This document shows, piece by piece, positions 10,781-21,754 of a DNA stretch of 64,000 bases. Source of the DNA: Botryosphaeria dothidea. Taxonomy: Eukaryota; Ascomycota; Dothideomycetes; Botryosphaeriales; Botryosphaeriaceae. Under the pieces are notes generated by a model. It had not been told where the DNA came from. It worked only from the letters and a program-made list of their open reading frames with translations, and ran no database searches. The first letter of the stretch is position 1. Each line of letters starts with the position of its first letter. Made by a program: the position numbers and the translations under genes. Where the stretch lies: the NCBI GenBank assembly GCA_011503125.2, contig WWBZ02000082.1, forward strand, positions 1,736,001 through 1,800,000, in the 5' to 3' direction.

Positions 10781-12898
10781 ATGTCCAGCAACCCAGAGCT
10801 GCCTGTCCCGCGCCCGGCGCAACCTATCTCGCTCGACTCCACTCTCGCCTCCGGCCCCGGCTCAGCCTCACTATGGGATCGGATATCTTCCTGGGCCGCT
10901 GAGCACAAGGCCGTCGTCTACACGATTGCTGGTGTGACGGTTTTGGTGACGGGTGCCGGCGCCGTCTACTACTTCTCCGGCGATGCCAACAGCAAGAAGT
11001 CCGAGTCGGCCAAGGCCAAGAAGAACAGGAAGCAGAAGGAGCGGAAACGTGCTAAGCAGGCCGCTGATGAGGCCGCTACAAAGGAGGCAGAGGTTGCCGG
11101 TATGCGCTCATTGATATGCATCGAGCCGTCTTGGGGCTGTAATTGCTAATGGCGTCAGCAGCTGCGAAGAAGGCCTCCGTCTCCGAGGACAGCGAAGAGG
11201 AGCTTCCTGTCGTCGACGAAGCCATTGCCACCAGTCTGACTCCCGATGTAAGTCGATATCCTCCTCCTGCAGCTTCCGCAGCCCGAAAATTCTGACAGCA
11301 GTCCAGGAGCGTAAAGACTTCGCCGCCAAGCTCAAGGCCGCGGGCAACAAGGCCTACGGCTCAAAAGACTACAACCGCGCCATTGACCTTTACACCAAGG
11401 CTATTCTCTGCAAACAAGACCCCGTTTTCTACTCGAACCGCGCCGCCTGCTGGAATGCTATGTCGAACTGGGAAAAGGTCATCGAGGACACCACTGCGGC
11501 CATCAATCTGGACAACGAATACGTAAAGGCTTTGAACAGGCGCGCCAATGCCTATGAGCAGGTCGGCCGCTTCAGCGAGGCCCTTCTCGACTACACCGCT
11601 AGCTGCATTATCGACGGGTTCCGTAACGAGATGAGCGCACAGAGCGTCGAGCGCCTGCTGAAGAAGGTCGCTGAGGCCAAGGGCAAGGCTATCCTCGCCG
11701 ACAAGGAGAAGAAGCTTCCCAGCCCTACTTTTGTATCCAACTACCTCCAGAGCTTCAGGCCCAAGCCTCCGCCAGCGGGTCTGGAGCCAGAAGCTGATCT
11801 TGATGAGGAGACCGGCAGGGGCCAGCTACGAAAGGGCCTGATTGCTCTCAACCTCAAGACTGCTGATGGGTACGCGGAGGCGGCTGAGGCGTTCGAAAAG
11901 GCACTGAAGCTTGGAGACTTGGGCGAGCATGAGGCTTTCGCGTACAACATGCGGGGAACTTTCAAGTATCTCAAGGGTAACAACCAAGATGCTCTGGCTG
12001 ATCTGACCAAGAGTGTCGAGCTTGACCCTTCGTTGACCCAGAGCTTTATCAAGAGGGCAAGCATGCACCTCGAGCAAGGTAAGTGGACTCAACCCAAAGT
12101 TATTGACTTTACCTAATTTGATTTAGGTGAGAGGGAAGCGGCATCCAAGGACTTCGAGCAGGCCATGGAACAGAACGCCGATGATCCCGATATCTACTAT
12201 CACCGTGCTCAGCTGCACTTCATCCTCTCCGAGTTTGCGGAAGCGGCCAAGGACTACCAGAAGTCCATTGACCTGGACAAGGATTTCATCTTCTCACACA
12301 TCCAGCTTGGTGTAACGCAGTACAAGATGGGAAGCATCGCATCTTCCATGGCAACCTTCCGCCGTTGCATGAAGAACTTCGACAAGGTGCCTGACGTCTA
12401 CAACTACTATGGTGAGCTCCTGCTCGACCAGCAAAAGTTCCAGGAGGCTATCGAGAAGTTCGATGCCGCGGTGGAGATGGAAAAGGCTACAAAGCCGCTG
12501 GGCATGAACGTTCTGCCCTTGATTAATAAGGCTCTGGCTTTGTTCCAATGGAAGCAGGACTTCTCGGAAGCCGAGGAGCTTTGCAAGAAGGCCCTGATTA
12601 GTAAGTATCCTTCTCCCAACAAACACCCCGCGTCGATGTTAATACACTCTTAGTCGATCCCGAGTGCGATATTGCCGTCGCCACTATGGCCCAGCTCCTC
12701 CTCCAGCAGGGCAAGGTTCCAGAGGCCCTCAAGTACTTCGAGCGCGCCGCGGAGCTGTCAAGAACCGAGGGTGAGATTGTGAACGCGCTGTCATACGCCG
12801 AGGCAACGAGGACGCAGCTCGAGGTCCAGGAGAAGTACCCCCAGCTTGCCAGTCGTCTGCAAGGCATGGGTGCCGGCATGCCTGCCATGCCCCGCTAA
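10781..12898 (+). CDS. TOM70: Mitochondrial import receptor TOM70
   Basis: Five exons (10781-11099, 11159 or 11162-11247, 11307-12078, 12127-12600, 12654-12898) give 631 or 632 residues, as expected for TOM70. A single N-terminal membrane anchor lies at about residues 43-66 ([13 protein letters not shown]), followed by a Lys-rich cytosolic linker. The clamp TPRs begin with [13 protein letters not shown] and include [13 protein letters not shown]; further TPR units run to the C-terminus. In the family the N-terminal TPRs dock Hsp70/Hsp90 and the C-terminal ones bind carrier-type preproteins at the outer membrane. Exon 2 has two acceptors three bases apart (a NAGNAG site), which adds or drops one alanine. 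The C-terminus is Met/Gly-rich ([11 protein letters not shown]). Confidence 0.95.
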
Positions 12899-13681
12899 AA
12901 GCAATTGTCGTATGAGGGGGAAAAAATCTAATCATACCTGTAATTTCCAATAACCTTTCACACCTGCCTCGAAGATTCCCTTCACAAATTCTGCATCATG
13001 CTTGACGCAGACATCTTCTCTCTTGTACTTATCACCCCCAGCCTTTCTCTCTTCGCTCTTCATTCCAGCGGTTTGTGTGTCTGTGTGTGTGCGGCGTGCG
13101 TTTTCACTGGTCATTAAAGGTCTGCAATGGGAAGACGGGGATGGGAGCGTTTGCGTTTGTGATGGATGGACAGGTTTAACCATCGTGATCATCGGGAGCG
13201 AAGATGTTTCATTCTTTGAAAATGCTCCTTAAAAGCATTTGAGGCATGATATCCCGTCTTTTTTGCCGGCATGCCCACGTATGCGCGTATGGTGAGATTT
13301 ATGGGGGTGCTTAAAAGCAAAAGAGTAAGTGGCATTGCTTTTGGGCTGCTGGGTGTTGGTTGGATGGCTGTATGAGCCCGTGTACAATTCATAATTCGGC
13401 ATAGTTAGGGAGCAAAAAGGAGATTTTACGCCATATGTTTTGAGGCTTGTGATGCGTGGAATGATGGGATTCCGCCTAAAATACTCATGTCTATAAGAAA
13501 GCGAGCCAATCGTCAGGATGTAAACACCATTGATTTCATCGAAGAATACGGATAACAGTTTCAGTGGTGAATACATGAACTGGATCTAACGTAAATGAAC
13601 CCCGCCCACTCGCGTCTACAGCCGAAAGAACTGTGGCTACATGATCGAAGAAGCCTTATTCTTGGGCGATGGATGCAAATG
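12899..13681. other. Convergent intergenic region between TOM70 and TEN1
   Basis: No supported gene. It contains the two 3' UTRs. A short GT-rich run occurs near 13072-13092. Confidence 0.5.
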
Positions 13682-14174
13682 TCATAGGGGAGGGCTGAAG
13701 ATGGCATCAGCAGCCTTGCGGGCTTCAACGGCCTTCTCATAGGCATCAAGTTTGATGTCCCCGGCAGACCAGAGCACCACAGCCTGCGCGTATACAATCT
13801 CGGCCGCATTATGGGCACGCCCCTTCCTCGCAGTTCGTTTCGAGCTGTCTGGCGGCGCAGAGACATAGCCGATGACGTTCAGCCAAGCTCCAACCTCCAG
13901 GTCGTTGCGCTTCACGGACTCGAGGACGTGGTCGATGTTGACGCGTGCGACAACAGAAGATTTGATAGGGTGGGCGTGCTTCAGAGTCAGGGTTGCGGTG
14001 GGGACGTCATAGTCGTCAACGCTGGGCATCGGAGGTTAGCAATCGTGCGGGCTGTTGGGAATAATAGCAAGCCGGCGCAACAAGTTACCAGCCCAAAAAG
14101 CGCGCTTTGGAGCCGACGCTCATGCGCTTGAGGTCCGAGAGGAAGACCAGCCGGCTGGGCTGCGGGCCGTACAT
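13682..14174 (-). CDS. TEN1: Telomere-capping CST complex subunit Ten1
   Basis: Two exons on the minus strand (14174-14089 and 14021-13682; 67-nt intron) give 141 residues. Exon 1 encodes P-S-R-L-V-F-L-S-D-L and G-S-K-A-R-F-L-G. The junction forms a Cys in L-G-C-V-D-D-Y-D. Exon 2 has the OB-fold strands T-A-T-L-T-L-K-H and V-N-I-D-H-V-L, then G-A-W-L-N-V-I-G-Y-V, and the very typical A-V-V-L-W-S-A-G-D-I-K-L-D-A-Y-E. This order matches fungal Ten1, the small OB-fold partner of Stn1 that protects telomeric single strands and controls fill-in synthesis. The short first exon is easily missed, which would leave a truncated model. SNF7 is head to head, 573 bp away. Confidence 0.85.
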
Positions 14175-14747
14175 GGCGACGACGGTTCAGCGGGGGCTCG
14201 CATGTCGCGGCCACAGGACCACAGCGCGCGTGCAGAGAGGGCGACGCGTGAGAGGGGAGCGAGAAGTCGTGGCGGGCGCGGGACCTTCTTGGGCCCAGAT
14301 TGAGGCTCGCAGCGCACGTGCCAGGCGCTGCTGCATCATCGGGCTTCCTTGTGCTTCACCAACTTCCCCCATCTCGCCCACCCGGACGTGCACACGCCCG
14401 CCAGGCTTCCACATTCCGCACCCGACGACCAGGCAGCAAACTTCGCGCGACCTCTTCTATCTGACCTCCGCTCCTCAGGCTCTTGCACCCCCCGCCTGTA
14501 CGCCCTAACGCCCTCGGCCTGTGCGTCTTGTAGTTCCCTCGCCGTGCTGGAGTCGCCCCGCCGTGTGCCCGCCGCCCGCGCAGATCGGTCCACAACCTCG
14601 TCGCCGAACAAAATAAGCAACCCAACCACACACCCTCCAGCGCGTTTTCCTCGAGGCCCACGGTCTCACAGCCCGAATCTAGCGCGCGCTCTCCGCTGAG
14701 CGGGTAGTTTCACCGCCCACCAAGGATCCGTTAATCCTACGGCAAAG
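14175..14747. promoter_or_regulatory. Divergent promoter region of TEN1 and SNF7
   Basis: A 573-bp gap between two diverging start codons, GC- and CT-rich toward SNF7. No supported gene inside. Confidence 0.55.
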
Positions 14748-15722
14748 ATGTCTGGTTGGGGGCTAGGCTGGTTCGGCGGTGGAGGAGCGGCGAAGAAGAA
14801 GGATGCGCCCAAGAATGCCATCCTGCAGTTGCGCGGCCAGCTGGAGATGCTGTCGAAGCGGGAGAAGCACCTGCAGCATCAGATGGACGAGCAGGACGCT
14901 ATTGCGCGGAAGAACGTCAGCACGAATAAGACCGGTAAGGCGATTTACTTCTTGTTGGCGGCCATGTACCTGCCGCGTGTTCTCTCTCTGAGAGACTGCA
15001 ATATATTTCCTATGGTGTATCGTTTCAGCGGGGTTTGCTGTTCTCAGGTTTGCTGACGGTGCTTTTCGGGAGTCACCAGCCGCCAAGTCCGCGCTTCGGC
15101 GTAAGAAGCAGTTCGAGCACTCGCTCGAGCAGACCCAGAACCAGATAATGACGCTGGAGCGCGAGATCTACTCCATCGAGACGGCGAATATTAACAAGGA
15201 GACGCTCGACGCAATGAAGAATGCCGGCGATGCCATGAAGCAGATCCACGGCAAGCTTACCATCGACAAGGTGGATCAGACCATGTACGTGCATACCTGT
15301 TTAGAGATGTCAATTGCTTTCATGGCATGTTGGGATAAATATGGGATTGGAAGGCTGACGATCGTCTCAACAGGGAGGAGCTACGGGAGCAGCACGCAAT
15401 CGGCGAGGAGATCTCCGAAGCCATCGGCCAACCCATGGGCCAGACGCTCGACGAGGACGAGCTGGACGAAGAGCTTGCCGAGCTGCAGCAGGAGGAGCTG
15501 GACAATAAGATGCTCGAGACAGGCCAGGTTCCCGTCACGGACAAGGTTTCGAGATTACCGACAGGTCCTCAGGGAGAACGTACGCGGACTGTCTATTTCC
15601 CTCATCCGAAGAATCAAATGGCTGACATTAGATATCCAGTCCCTGGCAAGAAGGCCGTCCATGCCGAAGAGGAAGACGAGGAAGAGGAGCTGCGGAAGCT
15701 ACAGGCCGAGATGGCTATGTAA
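14748..15722 (+). CDS. SNF7: ESCRT-III subunit Snf7/Vps32
   Basis: Four exons (14748-14934, 15080-15284, 15374-15579, 15640-15722) give 226 residues. The N-terminus M-S-G-W-G-L-G-W-F-G-G is the amphipathic membrane-inserting start of Snf7. A basic long helix follows (L-Q-L-R-G-Q-L-E-M-L-S-K-R-E-K-H-L), then A-L-R-R-K-K-Q-F-E. The middle has the conserved M-K-N-A-G-D-A-M-K and D-Q-T-M-E-E-L-R-E-Q. The C-terminus is acidic and ends E-E-L-R-K-L-Q-A-E-M-A-M, the Vps4-interacting region. Snf7 polymers bend and cut membranes at multivesicular bodies. The last 60-nt intron keeps frame and has no stop, so retention would insert 20 residues. Confidence 0.95.
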
Positions 15723-18700
15723 TCGCGATCCGTTTTTCGAGTCGGTGTTCTCAACTACATGCACTCCCTTCCTCAATAGCAGCATTATGCCCTTCCCCAA
15801 TCACTCGACTACTTAGCTGGTCCAATCCCTCCAGCTATTGTTCCCATCGCGTCTACACTGCTCGGTCACAGGAGTTTGGGTACATGCGGTTTTTCCCTCC
15901 ACCAGCTCGCTTCCTCCCTCTCGCTATTTTTTTTTTTAGCATGAGGTACAGATACTTTGCAGATCAATAGGATGCGTGGCAATGGTTGGTGTATGTGTGA
16001 GAGGAGTGTGTCTTTTCGTGAGTTTTGTCAGGATACGGAGGGGCTTATAGATGTCTCGTTTTTTTTTTTATCAAATACCAGCAGCTCTCCATACTATCAA
16101 GACTTCTTGCAATTATGGTCCCTTTACTATGATAGTTGGCAGTGGTGATTGCAATAAACCTTGTCGGATGGTATGCTTAGTGGGTTTAAGCATGACCACA
16201 CGTCCGGGGTATGGAGTAGCAAAGTCATGGCGAGCTTGGAGATGCGCCTTCACCAGCCGTGCTGCGATGAACGTACTAATTTCCGCTTTACACATATGGT
16301 TCAAAAAAAAAAAAAGCAGTGCCACAAATAACGAGCAGCGCGTCCCTTGTGCTAACCCAATGGTATCCAAATAGCAGGCAGCTTCGTCGGTTCCGCCGCT
16401 CTCGTGACTTTGCCTTCAGCACGGCCCGTGCATTGCGTGGTCAGAATTAACGCTCCCATCGGTTATCATGACACTCGTATTCGAGGCAGGCAGCAGTGTT
16501 AGCAAACGGGCTATGGAGCCGAACTTGCAGCTGAAAACGTCGGTGGCTTGCATCATTCGAGCGATCATCGCGGAGGCAACAGCGTTAGGAACTAGTAGAG
16601 TATTGGGTCTGCATCATGGTCATTTCGCTACTAGTCACATCAATTAACACACGAAAGCCGTGAATAGAGCCGGAGTTCTTGTTTTCTGTTGCCTGGACTT
16701 CGGTTATGAGGGTCGTTGGTTTGAGCTTGCGAAGTGGTCAGTGGCAATGGCTCTATCGTGGTCAAAAGTGCGCTTTGGCTTGTGGATAGCCAAGGTGGAT
16801 GCCCATTTACCGAGGCGTCTGACTGCATCGTCAGTCGAAAATGAAAGCGCTCAGCTGTCTGTGTATCGTGACTTCTCCGAATTTGATATAGAAAGCACGG
16901 CGGCTGCCCATTTCGTCCACCGGATCGTCACCAGGCTCGTGCACATGGTGTTGAGAAGTCACGCCGGCCTGTGCGCCTTCCAGAACACTCACCACCCTTC
17001 CAAAAATGCCCGATAGGAACATCAAATGCGTCATACATACCGCTTTTGCCTTGGGCAGCTGCCAAAAATACACCCATCCACGTGTTCAGGGTCCAAGCCA
17101 CGCATACCTACCCCAGATTCTGAGCACGGGGTACCTGCTAGCATCCTCCTCCTCTACCTATATAAACCCCTCCATTCCTCGACCAAACACTCCTCTTTTC
17201 TTCTCCAGCTCTCTTTGCCTTTTGGCTTAGATCAATTGTAGTAACTGTTCTTTTTAGTTTAATCTCTAGAGCGTCCTCACGGGGACATCTAAAGGTTAAA
17301 CTAGTTTTTGGAAGCCGGCCAGCGGCCTCTGGGCTCCGCCTACTGTCACTGGCCACAGTGTCGCTCGTATTGCACTGCCTCGGGCTGATGCGAGTGGGCG
17401 AACCTCTTGTTCTGCTCATGCCCTTTGGGCTTTCTTCTTCAACTGGTGCTTCGCACATGCTGCGAGCAACTGGGGGAAACATGTTTTTCGTTGGTGGCGG
17501 TCACCCTGAGTGGCGCCTCGAGGAAGAACAGAGCAGCCGCCGGATGACATTGCTGTAGCATTAACACCTTCACTTGTAGAGGTTGGAGAGGGACGGCAAC
17601 TTGAACTGTCACGCTCTGCCATGTCACACCGTCAGCAGAAGAGCAAGAAGCCATGCAAGGATCATCACGTTTCCAGAAGTCACTGTAGCATGTCCACCTG
17701 AGTGTTCTGGAGCGTAAACTACAACGAACACATATCATCCTCACTCTGAGCCAACATGCAGGCTCAGCTGAGGGACGTGATCACTGAGCATCTACTCACG
17801 CTGACAGTAATTGCACTCCATGGCCACGCGTACGGAGCTACCATTCCTCACATCATTTGTTCTGCAGACGGTAAGCAATGTGGAACCCTTCTCTGACATC
17901 AGGAGCGTTCAGCAAGGTCTGGCCTGTCATGTAGCTTTCGTCGCGTTAGCCGCAATGCAAGATGAAGCCAGATTTATCTTTCCATCCGAGTCGAGATCTC
18001 TGTCGTCAAGGGGAAAGGTCGCGCATATCCAGCTACATTGGGTGTAGGAGAGCTGCAAGCTACCGAGTCGTACTGTTGCAAAAGCAGAGTAAGCGGGGAG
18101 CAGCAGTCACAAAATCTGCACAGCTGACATAGACAGGGCGATATGTTCTTTTTTTCCCTTCAGCCGTCAGCAGTTAGCGGTGTTGGTAGTCAGTGGAGGA
18201 ACGACAGCCCTGTCGCATTCGAAACAGGCACACCCGTCTTTTGGTGCGTCGCAAGATCTGCAACTCCCAAACAACGGCAGCACTCGAGGCGGTTTTGTCG
18301 CAAGTCTGACCGGGGTTGTTTCTCTCTATCTCTCCCCGCCTTCCCGTTTGCAACGAACGCTTTGCTGCCTTTGTCGTTTGTAGGCGTCGGTGGGCCGGTT
18401 TTCCCAAACGGGATGGGTAGGTGGTTTTGGTGAAACTCTGTTCCCCGGCCGTGCCTGGAGGGAGCTCGGCTCGCGACGTCAGCTGTGCCGGAGACAACTA
18501 TACGTTATACGCGGGCAAAGTCTGGACGCGGACCGGTCTGCGATAACGACTCGCACCTTCTCTCTTTACCTCTCCGGTATGAGTCGATAAGCGAAGCGGC
18601 AGCAGCCGAGTGGAGATTTGGCGGGGAAGAGAAGGAGCTTGGCTCGTCGCAGGCACGAAGCTTCGTGACTCTTGACGTGGAAGAGCCTAAGGGAAGAGCC

Positions 18701-20902
18701 GAAGGACGGAGGTAACGTGGCGAGGGGGGGAGAGTGGTTCGGCTGATCAAGATTGACGCACGACATATCAACTGGGTAGCCGCTAGACCCTGAATGTAGG
18801 GGAAAGTTCAAGAGGTGGGCGAGACAAGGCGTTGTCTTAATTTTACTGACTGCCAAAGTTAACCCTCTTTTTCTTGACCACCTTCCTCGAAGTGTGTAGC
18901 CGCTATTGGCTCGGAGCGGATGCACTCTTTGGTGCTCTCTTGCCAGACATGCGCATCTCGGCAGCGCTCGCTGTGGGGAGTGGGCGTTACTGCGCGCATG
19001 CAGGCGCGGCCTCGCCAAAGGCCCAAATGCCGTTGAGTGCTAAATTGGACTTAATTTGCGCTGAACTATGTTAAGAAACGCGGCTGCACCGAGCTATTTT
19101 GCTCCACCTGCAGCGAGCCGGAAACAGCGCAATTAATCGCTCAACTGTCCAGCCTAGCCCAAAGACGTATCGAGCGCGGCAAGCCACAACGACGACGGCT
19201 CAACATCCCAGTCGGCATGCAGCCCTCAAACGACAAGGTTCTAGCTTTACCTCTTCACCGCATGGCCTGGTGGCGGCGCGGCCGCGGCCCGACCTCTGCT
19301 GCCCTCAGTACCTACGCGAGCCTTTCGGGCGGCCGGCTCAATTGACGATGGGCTCAAGTAGTCTCGACAGACATGAAACGGTGGATCCGGGAGGAGCAAC
19401 ATGTGAGGTCTGCAGTAGTCCGAACGGCGAGGTCAGCGCGCTAGTCAGAGAAGCTTCTGAACAGTCGGCCTGACTGCCCGCTGCCCTCGTGCCGAAAGCC
19501 GTGCCACCTTGGAGGAAACTGGCCAGAGCCAACCTGGCACGGCCTAAGCGCTCTGGAGTTGTACAGCAGGCCGCAAACCCACCCTTCCGGCGGCGCGCTT
19601 AGCCAAACCCCGGCCTCCGCAATTTTTCGGCCTGTCTACATGATCCATTGATGCTCTGGATTGACTTGTTTGCGCTCAAGGACATTCCCATGTTGTGCGG
19701 ACATGTGCCGCTTCGCTTGTGAGGCAGGGTCGGTCCTTGTCAGCCGCCTCTCTACATGAGATGGGTCAGCCTTCTCACCCATCTACTACGCCTGCGGCCC
19801 CAGGGACATGTTGGCCCAAGCGTGCCGCAGCCACCCACATCTCGCAGACGACGCCGTGTCATGATCCCTGCCGCTGCTCGACTAGAAGCGCCGCCTTCGA
19901 GAACCCGCTCCACCCCTCCACCACCAACGCCCACGCGGCTCACTTCCCATCCCTCGCCCGCGCCTCTGACTTGCAGCATCGCCGCTGGCGCCACGAACGC
20001 CCTGCTGTCGTGGTCCTTCTGAGCAGCGCCCTCGACGCGGGGTCGTGAGCGTTGGTGGCACAGCATGCATGTATGTACTTTGGTCAGCTAAAGCTTGTTG
20101 TGTACATGCCGGCTACCCGCAGCTGTCGCAAGGCACAGACGCCCACCGAGCTGCGCCGTTCAGCAAAACGTCGCCTCCTGCACATCTACCAAATCGGGAA
20201 TGGGCCGGAGCTACCACTAGTCGCGCGGAGCAGGGTTGGGCGCGATGGCGAGAGGGGACGATGCGGCATGGGTGGTGCTGCCGCCGCTGCAAGCCCAAGC
20301 CATGGCCATGGCGCCATGTTGGATATGCTTCCCGCTGCACACCCTGACTAGCGCCTGCTTGTCCTGCGCCGCCAACACTGATTTCCCTTTCCTTTTTGCT
20401 TCCCACCATGCGCCTAAACTTCTATAAAGACGTTCCGGTGAGCCCCAAATGCTGACCCGACCTGCAGACACCACGCCCGTGCCCACACCCTCTCCCGACG
20501 AGAACGAACTCCGATTGGGGCTGAGAAGAAGAAAGGTGGACTGGGATCCGCCCTCCCTCCACTGTCTGCGACCTTCTGCCGTCTGTCCCTTTTCGTTTGC
20601 CGCCCGTATTACTCGAGCCTCGTCTCATATATCGGCCCTTGTCTCGTGCAACGTTGCTTGACCGGACGGCGCTTAACATTTGATTTTGTGGGTGATTGAA
20701 GAAAAGGAGTGTGCCCTGCGCTTTTGCAAATTGCAAACTGCTCTCGAATTTCCTCTCGTCCCTGGGACGTCGTCCGGGGCACACGCCTAGAACTTCAGAA
20801 GAACAAACGGCCTCCATCATCAACACCAGACCTCAACACCCAAAACTTTCCGAGTGAGCGCCAACCCGGGCTCTCTGATACCATAATTGCTGCCCGTCCG
20901 CA
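15723..20902. other. Gene-poor 5.2 kb stretch
   Basis: No supported coding gene, tRNA or 5S rRNA was found by eye. It contains A/T runs near 15928, 16060 and 16304, and a promoter-like block near 17159 with no convincing ORF after it. The frames at 18.1-20.4 kb are overlapping shadows on both strands without motifs. It may hold the SNF7 3' UTR, non-coding transcripts and the DUF3455 promoter. Confidence 0.45.
17159..17165 (+). promoter_or_regulatory. Orphan TATA-type core promoter
   Basis: TATATAA followed by a long CT-rich tract (17168-17223), as in strong fungal promoters, with a CCACGTG site about 80 bp upstream. No convincing ORF follows within 500 bp; the first longer frame (from 17388, about 57 codons) has no recognisable features. 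Confidence 0.35.
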
Positions 20903-21754
20903 ATGTCGTCGCCACAAAGACCATCATCCATCATGATCCTCTTCTTACTCTCCCTCCTGGCCCACCTCTCCCTCGCAACCCCAGTACCAAACGCCCACCC
21001 AGAAGCCCGCTCCCCCAGCCGCCACAGCCCCGACCTCTCCTGCCTCACCCTCCCCACGAACCCCAGCGCCGCGACGCCTCTCCCGGCCCCGGCCGCGCAC
21101 CTCAAGCTCAAGCACGTCGCGCTGGGCGTCGGCACGCAAAACTACACCTGCGCCGTGCCCGGCTCGAGCACCGCCAAGCCCTCCTCCGCCGGCGCCCTCG
21201 CCACGCTCTACGACATCGGGCCCTTCCTCGCCTCGCCGCTCGGCCGGACGTTCAAGAACGCGCTCCCGCCGCTCGCCCTCGCCATGTACGGCGCGCTGTC
21301 CGCCGGCGAGCAGAACACCGCCTGGCGCGCGCTCGTCGCGCAGATGCCGGGCGCCGCGCGACAGGCCTCTTCTTCCTCTTCCTCCTCTTCCGACGCGATG
21401 CTGTCCACCGCCGCCTTCGGCGAGCACTTCTTCGCCGACGTCGAGACCGCCCTGACGCCGACCTGGGACCTGCTGCCCAACGCGAACATGTACCCGGACG
21501 AGCCGTCGCAGATCATGTGGCAGGGTAAGAAGGAGGCTAGCGCCGACGCGCCGGCCGACGCCTGCAAGGGCCTGCAGGGCGAGGGCGCCGTGCCCTGGCT
21601 CTACCTGAGCAAGGCGGCCAGCAGCGATCCCGAGATCGAGGAGGTGTTTCGCGTCGTCACGGCGGGGGGCATGCAGCCGGACACGTGCGAGGGGGTCGAG
21701 GGCACGGAGATCGAGGTCAAGTATGCGGCGGAGTATTGGTTTTATGGGCCTTGA
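20903..21754 (+). CDS. Secreted DUF3455-family protein
   Basis: A single-exon gene of 283 residues with an N-terminal signal peptide (hydrophobic core at about residues 11-25, M-I-L-F-L-L-S-L-L-A-H-L-S-L-A, cleavage likely near A-T-P). The start may equally be the second Met at 20933. The mature part has L-K-H-V-A-L-G-V-G-T-Q-N-Y-T-C and G-A-L-A-T-L-Y-D-I-G, the typical DUF3455 opening. Later it has V-P-W-L-Y-L and the C-terminal Y-A-A-E-Y-W-F-Y. Members are often labelled malate dehydrogenase in databases, but no dehydrogenase motif is visible, so I treat it as a secreted protein of unknown function. A polyserine run (about residues 155-162) interrupts the domain. Codon use is very GC-rich. 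Confidence 0.85.
   Translation: MSSPQRPSSIMILFLLSLLAHLSLATPVPNAHPEARSPSRHSPDLSCLTLPTNPSAATPLPAPAAHLKLKHVALGVGTQNYTCAVPGSSTAKPSSAGALATLYDIGPFLASPLGRTFKNALPPLALAMYGALSAGEQNTAWRALVAQMPGAARQASSSSSSSSDAMLSTAAFGEHFFADVETALTPTWDLLPNANMYPDEPSQIMWQGKKEASADAPADACKGLQGEGAVPWLYLSKAASSDPEIEEVFRVVTAGGMQPDTCEGVEGTEIEVKYAAEYWFYGP

Noticed and set aside
17250..17300. A possible U6-like small RNA start after the orphan TATA
   Set aside because: A short GGGGACAT-like piece is present, but the invariant ACAGAGA box is absent.
20887..21528. A 213-codon plus-strand frame overlapping the DUF3455 gene
   Set aside because: Arg/Pro-rich out-of-frame shadow; the DUF3455 frame has a signal peptide and family motifs.
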